Assembly: GCA_949987565.1 (NCBI GenBank)
Contig: OX465105.1
Span: 23,485,685 to 23,549,684 of the forward strand
DNA: 64,000 nucleotides
From: Luidia sarsii
Lineage: Eukaryota; Echinodermata; Asteroidea; Paxillosida; Luidiidae
Direction: 5' to 3'
The translations under genes were made by a program, and so were the position numbers. The notes beneath the pieces were generated by a model. That model did no database searches and had not been told where the DNA came from. It saw only the letters and a program-made list of their open reading frames with translations. This document shows, piece by piece, positions 11,579 through 24,600 of this stretch (positions within the stretch are counted from its first letter, which is position 1; the number at the start of each line of letters is the position of its first letter).

Positions 11579-12215
11579 ATTTCATCAGATTCCATCTTAT
11601 CCAATCACATCCATCCCATCTCATCTCATACCATATCAACCAATCCACCTGACCCCACCCAACCCATTCCATGCCATGCCATGCCGTGCCGTCCTATCCC
11701 ATCCCATCCCATCCATCACATCCCACCACATCAGATCTTACCCCATCCCATCCATCACATCCCACCACATCCCATCCCATCCCATCCCATCCCATCCCAT
11801 CCATCACATCCCACCACATCCCATCCCATCCCATCCCATCCAATCCCATCCAATCCCATCCACCACATCCCACCAAATCCCATCCCATCCCATCCCATCC
11901 CATCCCATCCAATCCCATCCCATTCCATCCCATCCATCCATCCCACCCCATCCCATCCCATCTCATCCCATCTCATCCCATCCCATCCCACCCCATCCAT
12001 CACATCCCACCCAACTCATCCCATCTCATTCCATCCCATCACATCCCATCCCATCCCATCCCATCCCTTCCCATTCCATCCCATCCCATCACATCCCACC
12101 ACATCCCATCCCATCCAATCCCATCCCATCCCATCCCATCCCATCCCATCCCATTCCATCCCATTACATCCCACCACATCCCATCCCATCCCATCCCATG
12201 CCATCTCACTCAACT
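11579..12215. repeat. (CCATC)n pentanucleotide satellite
   Basis: About 640 bp of CCATC/CCCAT repeats with CCATCACATCCCACCACATC interruptions recurring at roughly 65-bp spacing. Open frames on both strands (HPIPSHPIPS or WDGMGWDGMG types) are repeat artefacts. Confidence 0.95.
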
Positions 12216-12319
12216 GTTACTCTCTTCAATTATGTGTTATTCACCTTTTACCTATAGCGACCTAAATATCAATCCATTTCCATTCAATAACTTCGTTTTG
12301 TGTCAATGTATTATTGATA

Positions 12320-12880
12320 TAATGGGGGGGGGGGGGTTGTTCACGCGGGTGTCCATATGCATGTTGGTGGGAGTGTCGGTTCATCTGTTTGTCTCTGTTC
12401 GTCATACCGGTCTTTGTTTGTTCCTCATCCATCTGATCCTCAGTCTGAATTGATTTTCATATCCATGCGTTTCATTTAATGTCAACCCCACCCCCCTCCC
12501 TCTCCCCCGAGAGGCAGCGCTGCCGACATGCCTTCACAACCCGACCAAGGCTGGCCAATGCCCGGGGGGGAATGGGAGACTTCAAGACGCTCCTCCGCGG
12601 AGACAAGGGGGAACAGGGGTGAGCAGGTGCGCAGCCGACAGCGATCTAGCGCCGATGACAGCGGATTGTCTTCCCCCCCACCCGTATCGTCAAGGTCCAC
12701 CGTCCCGATCCCCCGTCTCAATCTGTCTCTAAAATATTGGAGATAGCTTTCTTGGAAAAGCATGACAGTCACTGACGCACAGTCTGCCAAAACAAAAGCC
12801 CAAAGTGCCGCCCTTAACATAATGTGCATCGTATTATAATGACAGCACAATGGTGAATATTACACATAGAGGGGAGGCCT
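12320..12880. other. Sequence without a supported gene
   Basis: Starts with a run of G at 12324-12335. A minus-strand open frame of 122 codons lies at 12482-12850, but it shows no recognisable domain and was not called. Confidence 0.4.
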
Positions 12881-12881
12881 G

Positions 12882-12883
12882 AT

Positions 12884-12956
<73 letters not shown>

Positions 12957-12964
12957 TTGTTGTT

Positions 12965-13021
<57 letters not shown>

Positions 13022-13035
13022 GCTGCTGCTGCTGC

Positions 13036-13079
<44 letters not shown>

Positions 13080-13128
13080 CTGTTACTACTTTTGCTGCTG
13101 CTACTGTTGCTATTGTTGTTGTGTTGTG
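12882..13128. repeat. (GTT)n trinucleotide tract with GTC and GCT blocks
   Basis: TTG/TGT repeats for about 240 bp, with internal (GTCGTT)n and (GCT)n blocks. Poly-Leu and poly-Asn open frames follow from this. Confidence 0.95.
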
Positions 13129-13205
13129 TTATCAGGTTCTGTTCATGTTCTGTTGTTGTATCAACAGCAATAAAAGCAAAATCGGTGTCATCAGTAACAT
13201 CATTT

Positions 13206-13365
13206 CTGAACGCCATCGGCCATCAACGGTCGTCCTCGGCCGTCCTCGGTCGTCATCGGCCGTCCTCGGTTGTCCTCGGTCGTCATCGGCCGTCCTCGGT
13301 TGTCCTCGGTCGTCATCGGCCGATGATCTTCGGCCGTCCTCGGTCCTCTTCGGTCGTCCAGCCTT
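13206..13365. repeat. CGGTCGTCATCGGCCGTCCT minisatellite
   Basis: A unit of about 30 bp built from CGGTCGTCAT, CGGCCGTCCT and CGGTTGTCCT is repeated about three times with decayed flanks. It is unusually CpG rich. Confidence 0.85.
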
Positions 13366-13997
13366 CGTCGTCGCCGTCACAATCCTCGTCGCTATAATTA
13401 TGGACCAAATCGACAGCAATATCCCACTTGAAATATCGCCGGCCAGTGACATTATAATATTAGCATTCAGCAAATGTTATAGACGACACTGCAAGCAGCG
13501 GCATTGCCCTCGTGGGAATGCTAATGCAAACCGCGCGTTTCATTTGTAGCACTCAGCGCACTATCCACAACAGGGCGGTCGTAAATCGGTTCATTGACTG
13601 GTATATAATTATGACTGCACATAAAATATGCTGCCTCTTGCTAATGAGCTCGTAGCCTCCTGTGTTATGGGGTTCAGAGCCTGAACGCTGCTCCTGAACC
13701 ACCCCACCCTCCTCTGTCCCTCCCGCTTTTCAAATCATACCTAATTCGGACTTTCCATTCCCTCGCACAGTGCCCATATCGGGAATGAATTTGGCCCCGT
13801 GCGCCGCCGGCAGGACCCAATATTTCAGAGTGGAAACTTCGGTCGGGACGAGGGGCCCTCTTCAATCATCGGGAACACATTTTCTTTCTTTTCTGGAAAT
13901 CCCTGCGTTTTCACTTCGGTGTTTGTAATAGCACACACATATGACTACAAGTATAAGATGCCGACCCTGCGTATAACCATGCAGCACTGTAATCAGA

Positions 13998-14174
13998 TAA
14001 GAGTTGAAGGTTTGCATGGTGGGAATACCAAGCAGGAGGTTTGCGGTGACACCGTGTACATCATCTCTTAATAAAGGGAACGAGTATGGATCTGTAAAGA
14101 GTCAGTTCTTTTCACAGCCATACTCCTTCTCTTAAGAGATGGTGTACATGCTGTCACCGCAAACCTCCTACTCG
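13998..14174. repeat. Dispersed repeat copy 2 with inverted partner
   Basis: The left arm around 14034-14072 (GGAGGTTTGCGGTGACACCG and on to CATCTCTTAA) is nearly the reverse complement of 14131-14171. Differences are a few bases in the middle, and the arms are separated by about 60 bp. The left arm also matches 9866-9942 in direct orientation. It could be a foldback or MITE-type element. Confidence 0.65.
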
Positions 14175-14648
14175 GCAATGTAATGTTTAAGGTAACTGGG
14201 AGAATACGCATGGCTGTGTTTAATATCACCCCGTTACTTAAAGAGCCAATACAACTTGAGAAGATCGGGAAACATCGATGTCCACAGATTTCCTTCAAAT
14301 TTACACAGTTTGTAGATGGTCATGATAGAATCCTCATGTTGAAATCTTACGGTCTGGGATGCTGTACTTTTCGAGACATTTTTTTTTAACTCAAAGATTG
14401 ACAAATAGTTTATTACTCGCGAGTAATATGCGTAAGCGATTTCTCACACTACAGTCTAGTGCGTAAACCGTGACATTTTGTTTTCATTTTTCTACTTTTT
14501 AACACACAGACTGTGGCAATCTTTTGACCTTCACTAATGTTGTATAGGGCCTTTAAATGGGAATCTGAGTCATATACAACCATGATGCAATTTGTTTACA
14601 GACTTGAATGTCTAAAATGATTATCAAAAAAAAAAAGGAATAGGGGGC

Positions 14649-14736
14649 CTGACGTTTCGATCCTAGCAGGATCTTTCTCAAAGGCAGGACGACCTTCGTT
14701 CTGCCTCTGAAAGAGTTTCGGCCCGGATCGGAACTC
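14649..14736. repeat. Inverted pair of hammerhead-like motifs
   Basis: Minus-strand motif at 14649-14685 (TTTGAGAAAGATCCTGC then TAGGATCGAAACGTCAG) is followed by a plus-strand diverged partner CTCTGAAAGAGTTTCGGCCC then GGATCGGAACTC. Stem-loop plus GAAAC-type end appear in both. Confidence 0.4.
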
Positions 14737-14739
14737 AAG

Positions 14740-16495
14740 ACTCTTCACATTCTTTTTAAATTTCGGAAAAACCCTCCTGAACTCCAAAACATATAGGCTT
14801 TGGCTCCCTCAAAACCGAAATAATAACTTGCGCAATTCTAACAAGATGTGTACTCCGAGATACCGGACTAGCCGTTTTAAAAAGAGCTGTATCCCATCCC
14901 TTGTCGATGTACTTAATAAATGTCTTTAATTTGTTTTCTGCTCTTAACTTGGCCTGTGGTAGGTCGCGTTGGGTGGTGTTGATGTTGGTTTGAGGTGGGG
15001 GTGTGGGGTTCACTCTCTTTAAAATCTGGGTTTTTAACATCTTTATAAGACTATTTCGGGTTGGTACTACGAGAAGTGATTTCCAATTTTAGGTTTTGCG
15101 TGATTATAGAAAATGCATTTTAATCATTGTAATTTGTTTGGTGTTCTTTCGTCTTCTAATTGTTTTTGTCCTGTATTCCTATCTTTTGATGTGAATGTAA
15201 TAGTCTTTTATTTTCCTTTTTAAAATCTTTCTTATACTGAATGTCTAGGTTTTTACATAACTTTTTAGTGTTATATAAAAACGCAATTCAGTCTTTGACT
15301 GCGATGTTTTTATTTTGAAATAAACCAATTAATAATAATAATAATAATTCTTCTCTCTTGCCGGGATTGGTAATGGTACGCCTGTGAAAATGACATTCGG
15401 TGCACGAACACTGATGTTATACACACTGCTAGCTGACCAAAAATATCCCAACTGACAAAGTGGCCAAAATTTGGAGGGCGTGAATTTTCGATTAGCGGCG
15501 GAAACCTTTCTTCGCCTTTAGAGAAATGTCCGGTCAGGACAGAAGCATTCTGCCCTTCCAAACATTATAGAAATACAATCCCTCCAAAGAACTATATTCA
15601 ACTATTACTGTCTGGTTTGGGTTTTAACGAGGAAAGAAAACTTGATCAAAAATAAACTACTTTGTCATTCAACATTATAAAATTCGATACAATTTTGAGG
15701 GTGAAATTGCTGTTTTTGTTAGACATTCAAACCCAATCTTTACAAAAAATGCTGATTAAGATTCGGGATTTTCTGTTTGGGGATAAGATTGGGGACAAAA
15801 AAAGGAACGTGCCCAATGAAGAATTTAAGAGAGGTCGCCGCGGGTGCATGGGTAGCATGCAGCGTGAACGCGCAGGGAAGGCTCGTGGGGCCCGGCGACG
15901 CAAATTGCCCGGGGTCGATCGTCGAGCGCTGCCCTCGGTTGCCCGGCCGACGGCCCAGTAAACCGTCGTGGATAAAGGCTCGTCCCGTATTAGTTTTCCC
16001 GGATATTTTCGTCAACGCCCACGCTGATGATAATGCCTGCATGATTCCCTGAACTCTCATTGGGAAACGACACTTTTTTACGTCGCAACGAGCACCACCG
16101 AGTATTTATCTAGCCGACGTTTCCATAGTATGTGTGGCGATTGATGATGCGTTTTCAGTGTGTCTATAGCTGTTTTCATTTGTCACGATCACAGCTCCGA
16201 TTTACTGATGGTCTCCCCATCTGACTGAATAACCGAGTGACCTAGCTCTGTGCTTAGACATACTTTATAATTTCCAACAAAGACATAAATTCAGAACTGC
16301 TTCATACCAATCTGCATTCATCAGTCCGTCAGTCTGTGGATTAATCTCTCCATCCATCCAATCAGGAGTCGACGGAGAAAATGCAATCTAAGGTGCAACT
16401 GAATTAGGCTTTCAGTGCTAACCCATTGGCTACATTTCAAAGATAGTCCCTACAGACACAATCTGTAGATGGGCAACAGCGGGCGCTAGACCATG
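14740..16495. other. Sequence without a supported gene
   Basis: AT-rich to mixed sequence with an AAT run near 15330-15348. Short open frames only, no recognisable domains. Confidence 0.45.
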
Positions 16496-16500
16496 TAGAG

Positions 16501-17655
16501 GGTGGGTGAAAGGGGAAGGGAGAGACGGAGGGAGAGGGTGAGAGAGAGGGGAAGAGAGGGAGGGAGGGAGGGAGGGAGAGACGGAGGGAGGGAGAGTGAG
16601 AGAGAGGGGAAGAGAGGGAGGGAGGGACGGATGGACGGAGGGAGGGAGAGGGTGAGAGAGAGGGAGGGAGGGAGGGAGGAAGGGAGAGACGGAGGGAGGG
16701 AGGGTGAGAGAGAGGGGAAGAGAGGGAGGGAGGGAGAAAGGGAGGTAGAGAGGGAGGGAGGGAGAGGGTGAGAGAGAGGGGAAGAGAGGGAGGGAGGGAG
16801 AGGGTGAGAGAGAGGGGAAGAGAGGGAGGGAGGGAGGGAGGGAGGTAGAGGGTGAGGGAGAGCGGGAAGAGAGGGAGGGATGGAGGGAGAGAGGGAGGGA
16901 GGGAGGGAGGGAGGGAGGGAGGGAGGGAGGGAGGGAGGGAGGGAGGGAGGGAGGGAGGGAGGGAGGGAGGGAGGGAGAGGGTGAGAGAGAGGGGAAGAGA
17001 GGGAGGGAGTGAGGGAGGGAGTGAGGGAGGGAGGGAGGGAGGGAGGGAGGGAGGGAGGGAGGGAGGGAGGGACGGAGGGAGGGAGGGAGGGACGGAGGGA
17101 GGGAGGGAGGGAGGGAGGGAGGGAGGGAGGGAGGGAGGGAGGGAGGGAGGGAGGGAGGGAGGGAGGGAGGGAGGGAGGGAGGGAGGGAGGGAGGGAGGGA
17201 GGGAGGGAGGGAGGGAGGGAGGGAGGGAGGGAGGGAGGGAGGGAGGGAGGGAGGGAGGGAGGGAGGGAGGGAGGGAGGGAGGGAGGGAGGGAGGGAGGGA
17301 GGGAGGGAGGGAGGGAGGGAGGGAGGGAGGGAGGGAGGGAGGGAGGGAGGGAGGGAGGGAGGGAGGGAGGGAGGGAGGGAGGGAGGGAGGGAGGGAGGGA
17401 GGGAGGGAGGGAGGGAGGGAGGGAGGGAGGGAGGGAGGGAGGGAGGGAGGGAGGGAGGGAGGGAGGGAGGGAGGGAGGGAGGGAGGGAGGGAGGGAGGGA
17501 GGGAGGGAGGGAGGGAGGGAGGGAGGGAGGGAGGGAGGGAGGGAGGGAGGGAGGAAGGGAGGGAGGGAGGGAGGGAGGGAGGGAGGCAGGGAGGCAGGGA
17601 GGGAGGCAGGGGGAAGGAGGCAGACAGTCAGGCAGGCAGGCAGAGAGGGAGGAAG
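16501..17655. repeat. (GGGA)n purine satellite
   Basis: About 1.15 kb of purine-only plus strand. The first 500 bp is a higher-order mix of GGGAGGGA with GAGAGAGGGGAAGA blocks. About 17100-17550 is nearly pure (GGGA)n, over 100 uninterrupted copies, decaying into GGCAGGCA at the 3' end. GREGGREG-type open frames are artefacts. Confidence 0.97.
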
Positions 17656-17859
17656 AGAAAGAGGGAATTGGTTTGGGGAATTATTGAGAAATTAACTGAG
17701 AAACGACCTAAGCTCGGATGGTGGAGATAAAATAATTATCAATCAATGCTTCTTGCTTCACATCAATCGCTATGGTAAACGAAACATCGCACGTCACCTT
17801 GGAGGCACCTTACTCCTAGCACCGGTCTGACCAGACGTTAACGAGAGAGGGCGCTGTAG

Positions 17860-18480
17860 ATCAACATGGCGGGGTGCAGGTTACGGGTGCAGAACACTAA
17901 ATCGAGTTCCCATTGAACGCTGTAAAAAATACTCACTTTCAAAGCCAATTATCCCACACCCAAAAGTCTCTCAGTTCTTGTCACTTTACTGGAAATTGTA
18001 GTTTGGACCTTAATCTCTCAGATTATTTTCAATTTTAGTGCCCTTAGCCGATTAGATTTTTTGTTAATTACCCCCAGAAAAAACACCCCCAAAATGTGTT
18101 GCCGTCCTAGCCGAATTTCTGCAAACCCCCAGGTTGTCTTAAGTGTCACTTGTCCTACAATGTATGAGTTAATTAGCCTCCGAAGACCCCTTGTTAAAGA
18201 AAAGTTGTGGGTCCACACTTTATGATAATCAGCTTGGCGGAGCCATCTTGGATGGATTTTGTGTGCTGCACCCTTACTAAATTGCGCTTCCATAGAACGC
18301 ACTACATAAAAAACCACAAACAAGTCTGTTAGTTCCTGGAGCTGTACTGAAAATTGCTGTTTTGGACCTTTTTTACTCAGATGACTTTTGACCTTTTTTA
18401 CTCAGATGGGTTCTTAGCCGATTCGATGTTCAGCTAATTATCCAAATAGGGAAAGCAAGCCGAATTTCTGCAAGGATTGG
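17860..18480. repeat. Diverged tandem duplication (~370-bp unit)
   Basis: The segment from about 17860 to 18135 and the one from about 18232 to 18480 align: CTAAATCGAGTTCCCATTGAA/CTAAATTGCGCTTCCATAGAA starts, then TTTGGACC, TTAGCCGATTAGAT/TTAGCCGATTCGAT and CCGAATTTCTGCAA in the same order. Two diverged copies of one non-coding unit. Confidence 0.6.
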
Positions 18481-18610
18481 GAGAATCAGACCTGCATTTC
18501 CACAGCCAAGTAGAGGCAAATTCAAAGCCCAAAGTCCTACGAATTACACCAAAAAGGTAATTACTACTGGGAAATTTTGAACAAATTGAAAAATGGAAAA
18601 ACAAATATTT

Positions 18611-18685
18611 GGACTGAACCGGGACTTGAACCAGAGACACAGGCTTTGCGCATCGGCGCTTTTACCATCTGATCTATCCAGCCCT
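18611..18685 (-). mobile_element. tRNA-derived SINE-like sequence
   Basis: On the minus strand GGGCTGGATAGATCAGATGG then TAAAAGC resembles a tRNA 5' end with an A box, and GGTTCAAGTCCCG about 35 nt further on resembles a B box with its T-arm stem. The spacing fits a tRNA-like SINE head of about 75 nt. It is unlikely to be a functional tRNA because the acceptor ends do not pair well. Confidence 0.55.
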
Positions 18686-19459
18686 TTGATGGTGACCTTC
18701 ACAAATAGTCAACTAGTCATTGCCGGGGTGGGGGCGCCAGTCATCAGAAGCAATTCAACCAATAATTGCCGTATATCTCCGCGGATCACGCCCCGCTTTC
18801 ATTCCGAAGCAAGCAACCAATTGTCGTAAACGTGGCTGCGGCAGCTAAATTGGTGTATGTTACTCGTGCTTTGTTTTACATGTACAGGCAGGCTTTATAA
18901 TCATGGGCCTTTCCCAAGAAATATGCAAATTAGTCTTGGAGCATGGGCAACACTGAATTGGTTGGCAAACGAGTGTGCGTGACGAAGGAGGGGGAGACAT
19001 TGAATAGCCTATCACCGCACGCCAAACAGTGCGAAGGAAAGTGCGCACGCCCGTGTAAAACTATGATTGGTTGGCATCCCGCTTGCCAACCAATTTAGTA
19101 CAGCGCATGCGCCAGGTGTAATTTGCATGCTTCATGGGACAGGCTCATTATTGTTAGTATCGTTATTCGCATTTCTCCCCATTTTCAATGGATTTTTCTT
19201 CTGTCACAACTTGTTCAATGCAGCATATCTTAACACCATTGGGAGAGTGTCCAATTTCCGGACATTCCGTAATTTGAGAAAAAAACTTACTTATTAATAA
19301 TTGTATCAGACATTCCACGAAATGTTTTGATGTCCAAAAATCTGCCTTTTTCATTCAGATGCAAACCGACAAATGTAAAGGAGAAGTGCAAACGTTTTGT
19401 TGAATCGCTAGGCCTATATACGTGTCTGAACCACAAACGGCGATTGTCATTTCTGAATT

Positions 19460-19773
19460 CGTACCACCGAAGTTGTCACTGGCTCGTTTAGCCAACCACA
19501 CTCATTCCAGAAGGTTCGAGCGGTGAGTGACTCCATGCATTGTAGGCCTATAGCTTTGTATTCACTACGCACGTTGCTAGGCAGCGCGCATGCCTCTGCG
19601 ATATCTGAGACGCTGGGCCAGTTGCATCGTAGCACACACAGGTAGCTGAGCTATACGTGAGAACTCCATCGTGAGCACTTCAACGGTGGATAATCTGCGA
19701 AAAAACAGGGATCTCTCACGGTAATCTAGACCAGGTTCAGTCTGGACTGCCTGGAGTGATCTGAATCGCCAAC
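19460..19773 (+). promoter_or_regulatory. Conserved upstream block, lectin-like gene 1
   Basis: A 314-bp block starting CGTACCACCGA and ending at the start codon. It is present at the same length, with only substitutions, upstream of genes 2 (32726-33039) and 3 (55419-55732). It probably includes the core promoter and 5' UTR. A dyad at 19731-19754 (CCAGG-TT-CAGTC-TG-GACTG-CCTGG) lies 19 nt before the ATG in every copy. Function is inferred from conservation only. Confidence 0.6.
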
Positions 19774-19819
19774 ATGGGTCCAGGTCACTGCATGGCGTCA
19801 CTTCTTCTTGCCCTTTACG
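19774..19819 (+). CDS. Gene 1 exon 1: start and signal-peptide N-terminus
   Basis: Encodes [15 protein letters not shown] and the first base of the next codon, then donor G|GTAAGTG. A second in-frame ATG at 19792 begins MASLLLALY, an equally good signal-peptide start. The hydrophobic core is completed by exon 2 (VFTIRGVEG). Confidence 0.8.
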
Positions 19820-21589
19820 GTAAGTGAATAATTATTATTGATGTCACCAACGATCTACCTTTGGCAAAAAAATATTTGACTGAATCGAGGCCTGAACCTG
19901 AAACCTCTGGCGCCGTTACCATCTGATCTATCCAGCCGTTAGATGGTGGTCTTCCCGAAATAGTCAACTAGTCTTTCCAATTCCTCCGAATTCTAATCGC
20001 AGTGCTCTATGCAGCCCCTTGCGGCATTTTCGCATAATTGTCGAATGTTTCCAAATGCGTTTAGACCCAATGTATTATTTCAGTGTTTATCAAAATATGT
20101 ATGCTTCACATTTCAGTCATACCGAAATGTTTCCATTTTTAAGATTTCAGTTTATTTAATAATCAAAGCAAAAGACTGGTAATTATTTTTCCCTTTTTTT
20201 CAAATTATTCCATTTTTTTTTTAAACAAAATATGAAAAATCTGCATCTTTGTTGTGGCATTCCCTTACTGCTGGAGTTGTTATTGCTGCTATTGAGGTTT
20301 TTTTCAAGAAGGGTTTGCCCAACTCGTCGTGTCAATCAGCACTGCACGTTCAGTGCTTTGCCCAATTGGCTACAAAAGTCTACAAAAAGCCAGGGCAGAA
20401 TTTGAACACGAAACCCTTTTTCGGCGGACAATCGACCCAACAAAAGCACAGCACAGTGTTTAAATTTAATTCCACGTGGAGTATGAAAAACACTTCTTGA
20501 AGTACATTTTGTTCGACGCGAAATCATACTGCATCGGTGAATTGTTGCTTGAATCTGAATGAAAACGGGAAGGATGGCTTCATGCGAAAGAAAAGGAGGA
20601 TTTTAGACGGGGGTGGAAAGGGCGAGAGGAGACTGCAACTGTTTGACTCCTGCGCGTTAAAGATCCACCTCCATCGGTTCTTGTTGAGGGCATAATACAG
20701 ACAGTGGTAACAGCCGACCATTATATCTCCGGTTTTTCTGTCAGGAAATGAATTAAGAGTAGAATAATTAGACCCATTTGACTCCGGAGAATCCTTGGAC
20801 GGGCCAGAGCAGCCAATTAAAAAAAGTAAGGCCATATCTCCCCGCTTATTGACGACAACAAGGCTGAAACTGTCATTAAACCTAACGATAACGACGGACT
20901 ACTTAAAAAAATAAACTGAATTCAGGAGACCGTGAAAAAAAAGCGAATAATTTCCGGTGAACTTTTGTAACAGACCCTTGCGTTTTCCCACTGAATTCAG
21001 CGTAATTCCCTCGGTGGCTATATTCCAATCGTACTGCAAGTTTCAAACGTCCTCCACCTCTGCCTCATCCTCTTCCCTTTTCTCCTGAGTTTAGATTGGT
21101 TTGAATTCTTTCCTTTTACAGTTTTCACTATACGCGGCGTGGAGGGTCAGCTGAAATCGTGTTACTTTGGCCTCCCACCAAAGCCCGACTCTGACCATCC
21201 TAATCCTTACCATTGGATGAAGCAAGCTGCAGAAGAAATCCGCAAGAACTGCCCACGACATCCCAAGACCCAACCAACTGGTGAGTTGCATGAGTGGTAC
21301 CCATTCCCACCCTCAGAGTGGACTCCTGACGTTTTTTTGGACTCACTGAGCGCTATCGTTGCTGTTTTGCTGCTGTTGCTGCTGTTGCTGCTGTTGCTGA
21401 TGTTGCTGCTGTTGCTGCTGTAGTCGCTGTTGCTGCTGTTGCCGCTGTTGCTGCTGTTGCTGCTGTTGCTGCTGTAGTCGCTGCTGCTGCAGTTGCTGCA
21501 GTTGCTGCTGTTGCTGCTGTTGCTGCTGTTGCTGTTCTCGGTGTTGCTGCTGTTGCTGATGTTGTCGCTGTTGCTGCTGTTGCTGCTGT

Positions 21590-21621
<32 letters not shown>

Positions 21622-24600
21622 CTATATCTGCTGTTGCTGTTATTGCTATTGTTGCTATAATTGTTGATGATGTTGCTGGTGCTGTTTCGGCAGTTGCTGT
21701 ACATGTAGCTGTTGTTGCTGTTGCTGCTGCTGTTTCTGTTGTTTTTGTTGTTGTTGCTGATGTTGCTGTTGTTGTTGTTGCTGCTGCTGCTGCTGCTGCT
21801 GTATCTGCTGTTGCTGTTATTGCTATTGTAGCTATAATTGTTGATGATGTTGCTAGTGCTGTCTTGGCAGTTGCTGTTGCTGTTGTTGCTGTTTCTGTTG
21901 TTTTTGTTGTCGTTGTTGCTGTTGTTGCTGTTGTTGCTACTGGTTATGCTGTTGTTGCTGGTGCCGTTGCCGGTGTTGTTGCTGTTGTAACACTTGTATT
22001 GTGCTAGGTTGTCTGAATCCTAGGTACTGTGTGTTACTCGGTAGTGTGGCACAAATAATTATACCATGCAGACGAAGAACAGACTCCGGACACAAAAATT
22101 GTGTTGATGAGATTTATTGTAATGTAAACCCAGACTATCTTTGGTGTGGGAGCTGGAGGGCAGGAGAAGAAGAACCCTCAAGACGATAGTAGATGTTGCC
22201 TTTATACAAAAATAATGGCGACGGGGTTGGTTTCGGACAATACCTCAACATGACCCCTTCCTATACATTGTTGAATATTAAAAGATAATAAAATGACGAA
22301 ATGGGATGTTTTTGGTATATTTGCTATAGATGCTTGAATAACGAGTTATTGATGAAGTGGGTAGCCGTTATCCAAATAAGTTCATGCATTTCTACTAAAC
22401 AACATAAGGGCTGACACTGCTGTTTCTGCTGTTGTTGTTGTTGTTGTTGCTGCAGCTGTTGCAGCTGTCCCGGTTGCTGTCCTATCTGCTTGGCCTGGTT
22501 GCTGTTGAAATGTACATGTAGTACATGTACATGTACATTACGCTTGTAACGTATATGAACAATGTACATGTACATTGCTAATTGTGTATATCCCATGGGT
22601 ACATAATTTATGCATGACACTTTGGATAATTATGAATATAACAGTGCTGAATGTGTGTAAACGTACAAGGAAAGACCATAACCAAGTAATTTTGTTTTAT
22701 TTCCATTGGCTTTGTGTACTGCGGGATGGCCGCCCGGCTAGCCCACTGATAATAGCCTGGCCTTGGCCGAGATGGCGATTCTCATTAGACACCCACGATT
22801 GCCATTATATTCAAACTCGGGCACCTCAATGGCAATAGTCACTAATTGTTCACCCACTTGCGGTGTACAGGAGTGGAAATAAATTGACATGTTGACGCGT
22901 GCAAAAACAGTCGATTTGAAGGTGGATGGTTTTGTGACGCATGACCCTTCTCTCCAAAGAAATGACCAATAATTAGCCTGCAGTATGATTTCAGGTATAT
23001 ATAATTATATATATAGAGAGAGAAAGAGTGAAGACGCGAGTGCGTAATGCAAATAGATGCCTGTCTTCATACCCACCTATCTACTTACCAACTCGCCCAC
23101 CGACTGAACAACCACCATACTTACCTGTACCTACCTACCTACCTACCTACCTACCTACCTACCTTTTTTATAGCCAAGTGGAGTTCAAGACTCCATTTAT
23201 TTCAACTCATAAAAAACATATCTAGAAACACACAACAGAAGCAAGAAAATCATACAATAACTTAAACGGTATTGTTACACATTAGATATTATAGATTACA
23301 TAAAAATAAAGAGATTATTACAAGAAAATTGTTTCATTCGTCAGTAGGAGAAAAACAGATGGTTTTGTTCATTTACAGAACACAGGACATTATTTTTTGT
23401 ATATAATAATTTAAATCTCTCTGCTGTCAATCTTTTTAGTTCACATCGCAAGAAGCTCTTTAGATTATGTTTAAAATTCATAATGATATCGGTTTCAAGT
23501 ACATTGGAAATGTTGTCAAAGGCTAGCTTACATCTAACATTCCATATATGTCTTAGCATTGTGATGATAATTACATTGTGAACAAAATTGAGTTTGTGGC
23601 TCAGAATTCTCATTGAATCATGTAAATAAAAGTTTGTTTTTCCCGAATACTTCTTTAACATATTCTCTACATAGACCCAACCAACCTACCTACCTATATA
23701 CCTACCTACCTACCTACCTACCTACCTACCCACCTACCCATCTACCCACCTACCAACCTACCTAACTACCTACCTATCATACCTACCTACCCACCTACCT
23801 ACCAATCTACCTACATACCTACCTACTCATCCCGCCATCCCAACCCACTATACGATGTCCGTTTAAATGCATTTCTCTACTCCTTTCAAATTTCATAGAT
23901 CTTTGCACACCGAACCCGTGCCAGAATGGAGGTACCTGTTTGCACAATACTTCTTCTGTCTCTTGTAACTGCAGCAACGGTTTTGTTGGCGAATTTTGCC
24001 AGCATGAAGGTACATGATCGCTGACTAATCTATTGACAAACGTCTAGACCTGTTGTCATTTGTTGATAAGTGGTACACACCTACCTACACACCTACCTAC
24101 ATGTACCTTTCTACCTACTTGCCTACCTGCCTACCTGCCTACCTACCTACATATACCTACCAACTAACCCACCCACCCACCCAGCCATCCCAACCCACTA
24201 AACGATGTCATTTGAAATAAATTAATGTATTCCTTTTAAATTCCATAGATCTTTGCACACCGAACCCGTGTCAGAATGGAGGTACCTGTGTGCACAATAC
24301 ATCTTCCGTCTCTTGTAACTGCAGCGACGGTTTCATTGGGAACTTTTGTCAGGATGAAGGTACATGATCGCTAATTATTTTATTGACAAACGTCTAGGCC
24401 TGTTGGCTTCATTTGATGATAAGTGGTACACACCTACCTACACACCTCCCTCCCTCCCTTCCTCCCTCCCCCTACCTACCTACCTAACTACCTACCTACC
24501 TACCAGCCTACCTGCCTACCTGCCTACCTACCTACCTACCTACCTACCTACCCACCTACCCACCTACCTACATGCCTACCTACCTACCTACCAGCCTACC

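Noticed and set aside
11574..12453. HPIPSHPIPS-type and WDGMGWDGMG-type open frames
   Set aside because: Pentanucleotide CCATC repeat read in all frames; no start context or domain.
13132..13549. Small protein genes on either strand near the CGG/GTC minisatellite
   Set aside because: Frames follow the repeat and have no domain or conservation evidence.
16852..17730. GREGGREG open frames near 300 codons
   Set aside because: (GGGA)n repeat artefact.
18611..18685. Functional tRNA gene on the minus strand
   Set aside because: A and B boxes are recognisable, but the acceptor stem does not pair well and related decayed copies occur in the introns, so SINE-like origin is preferred.
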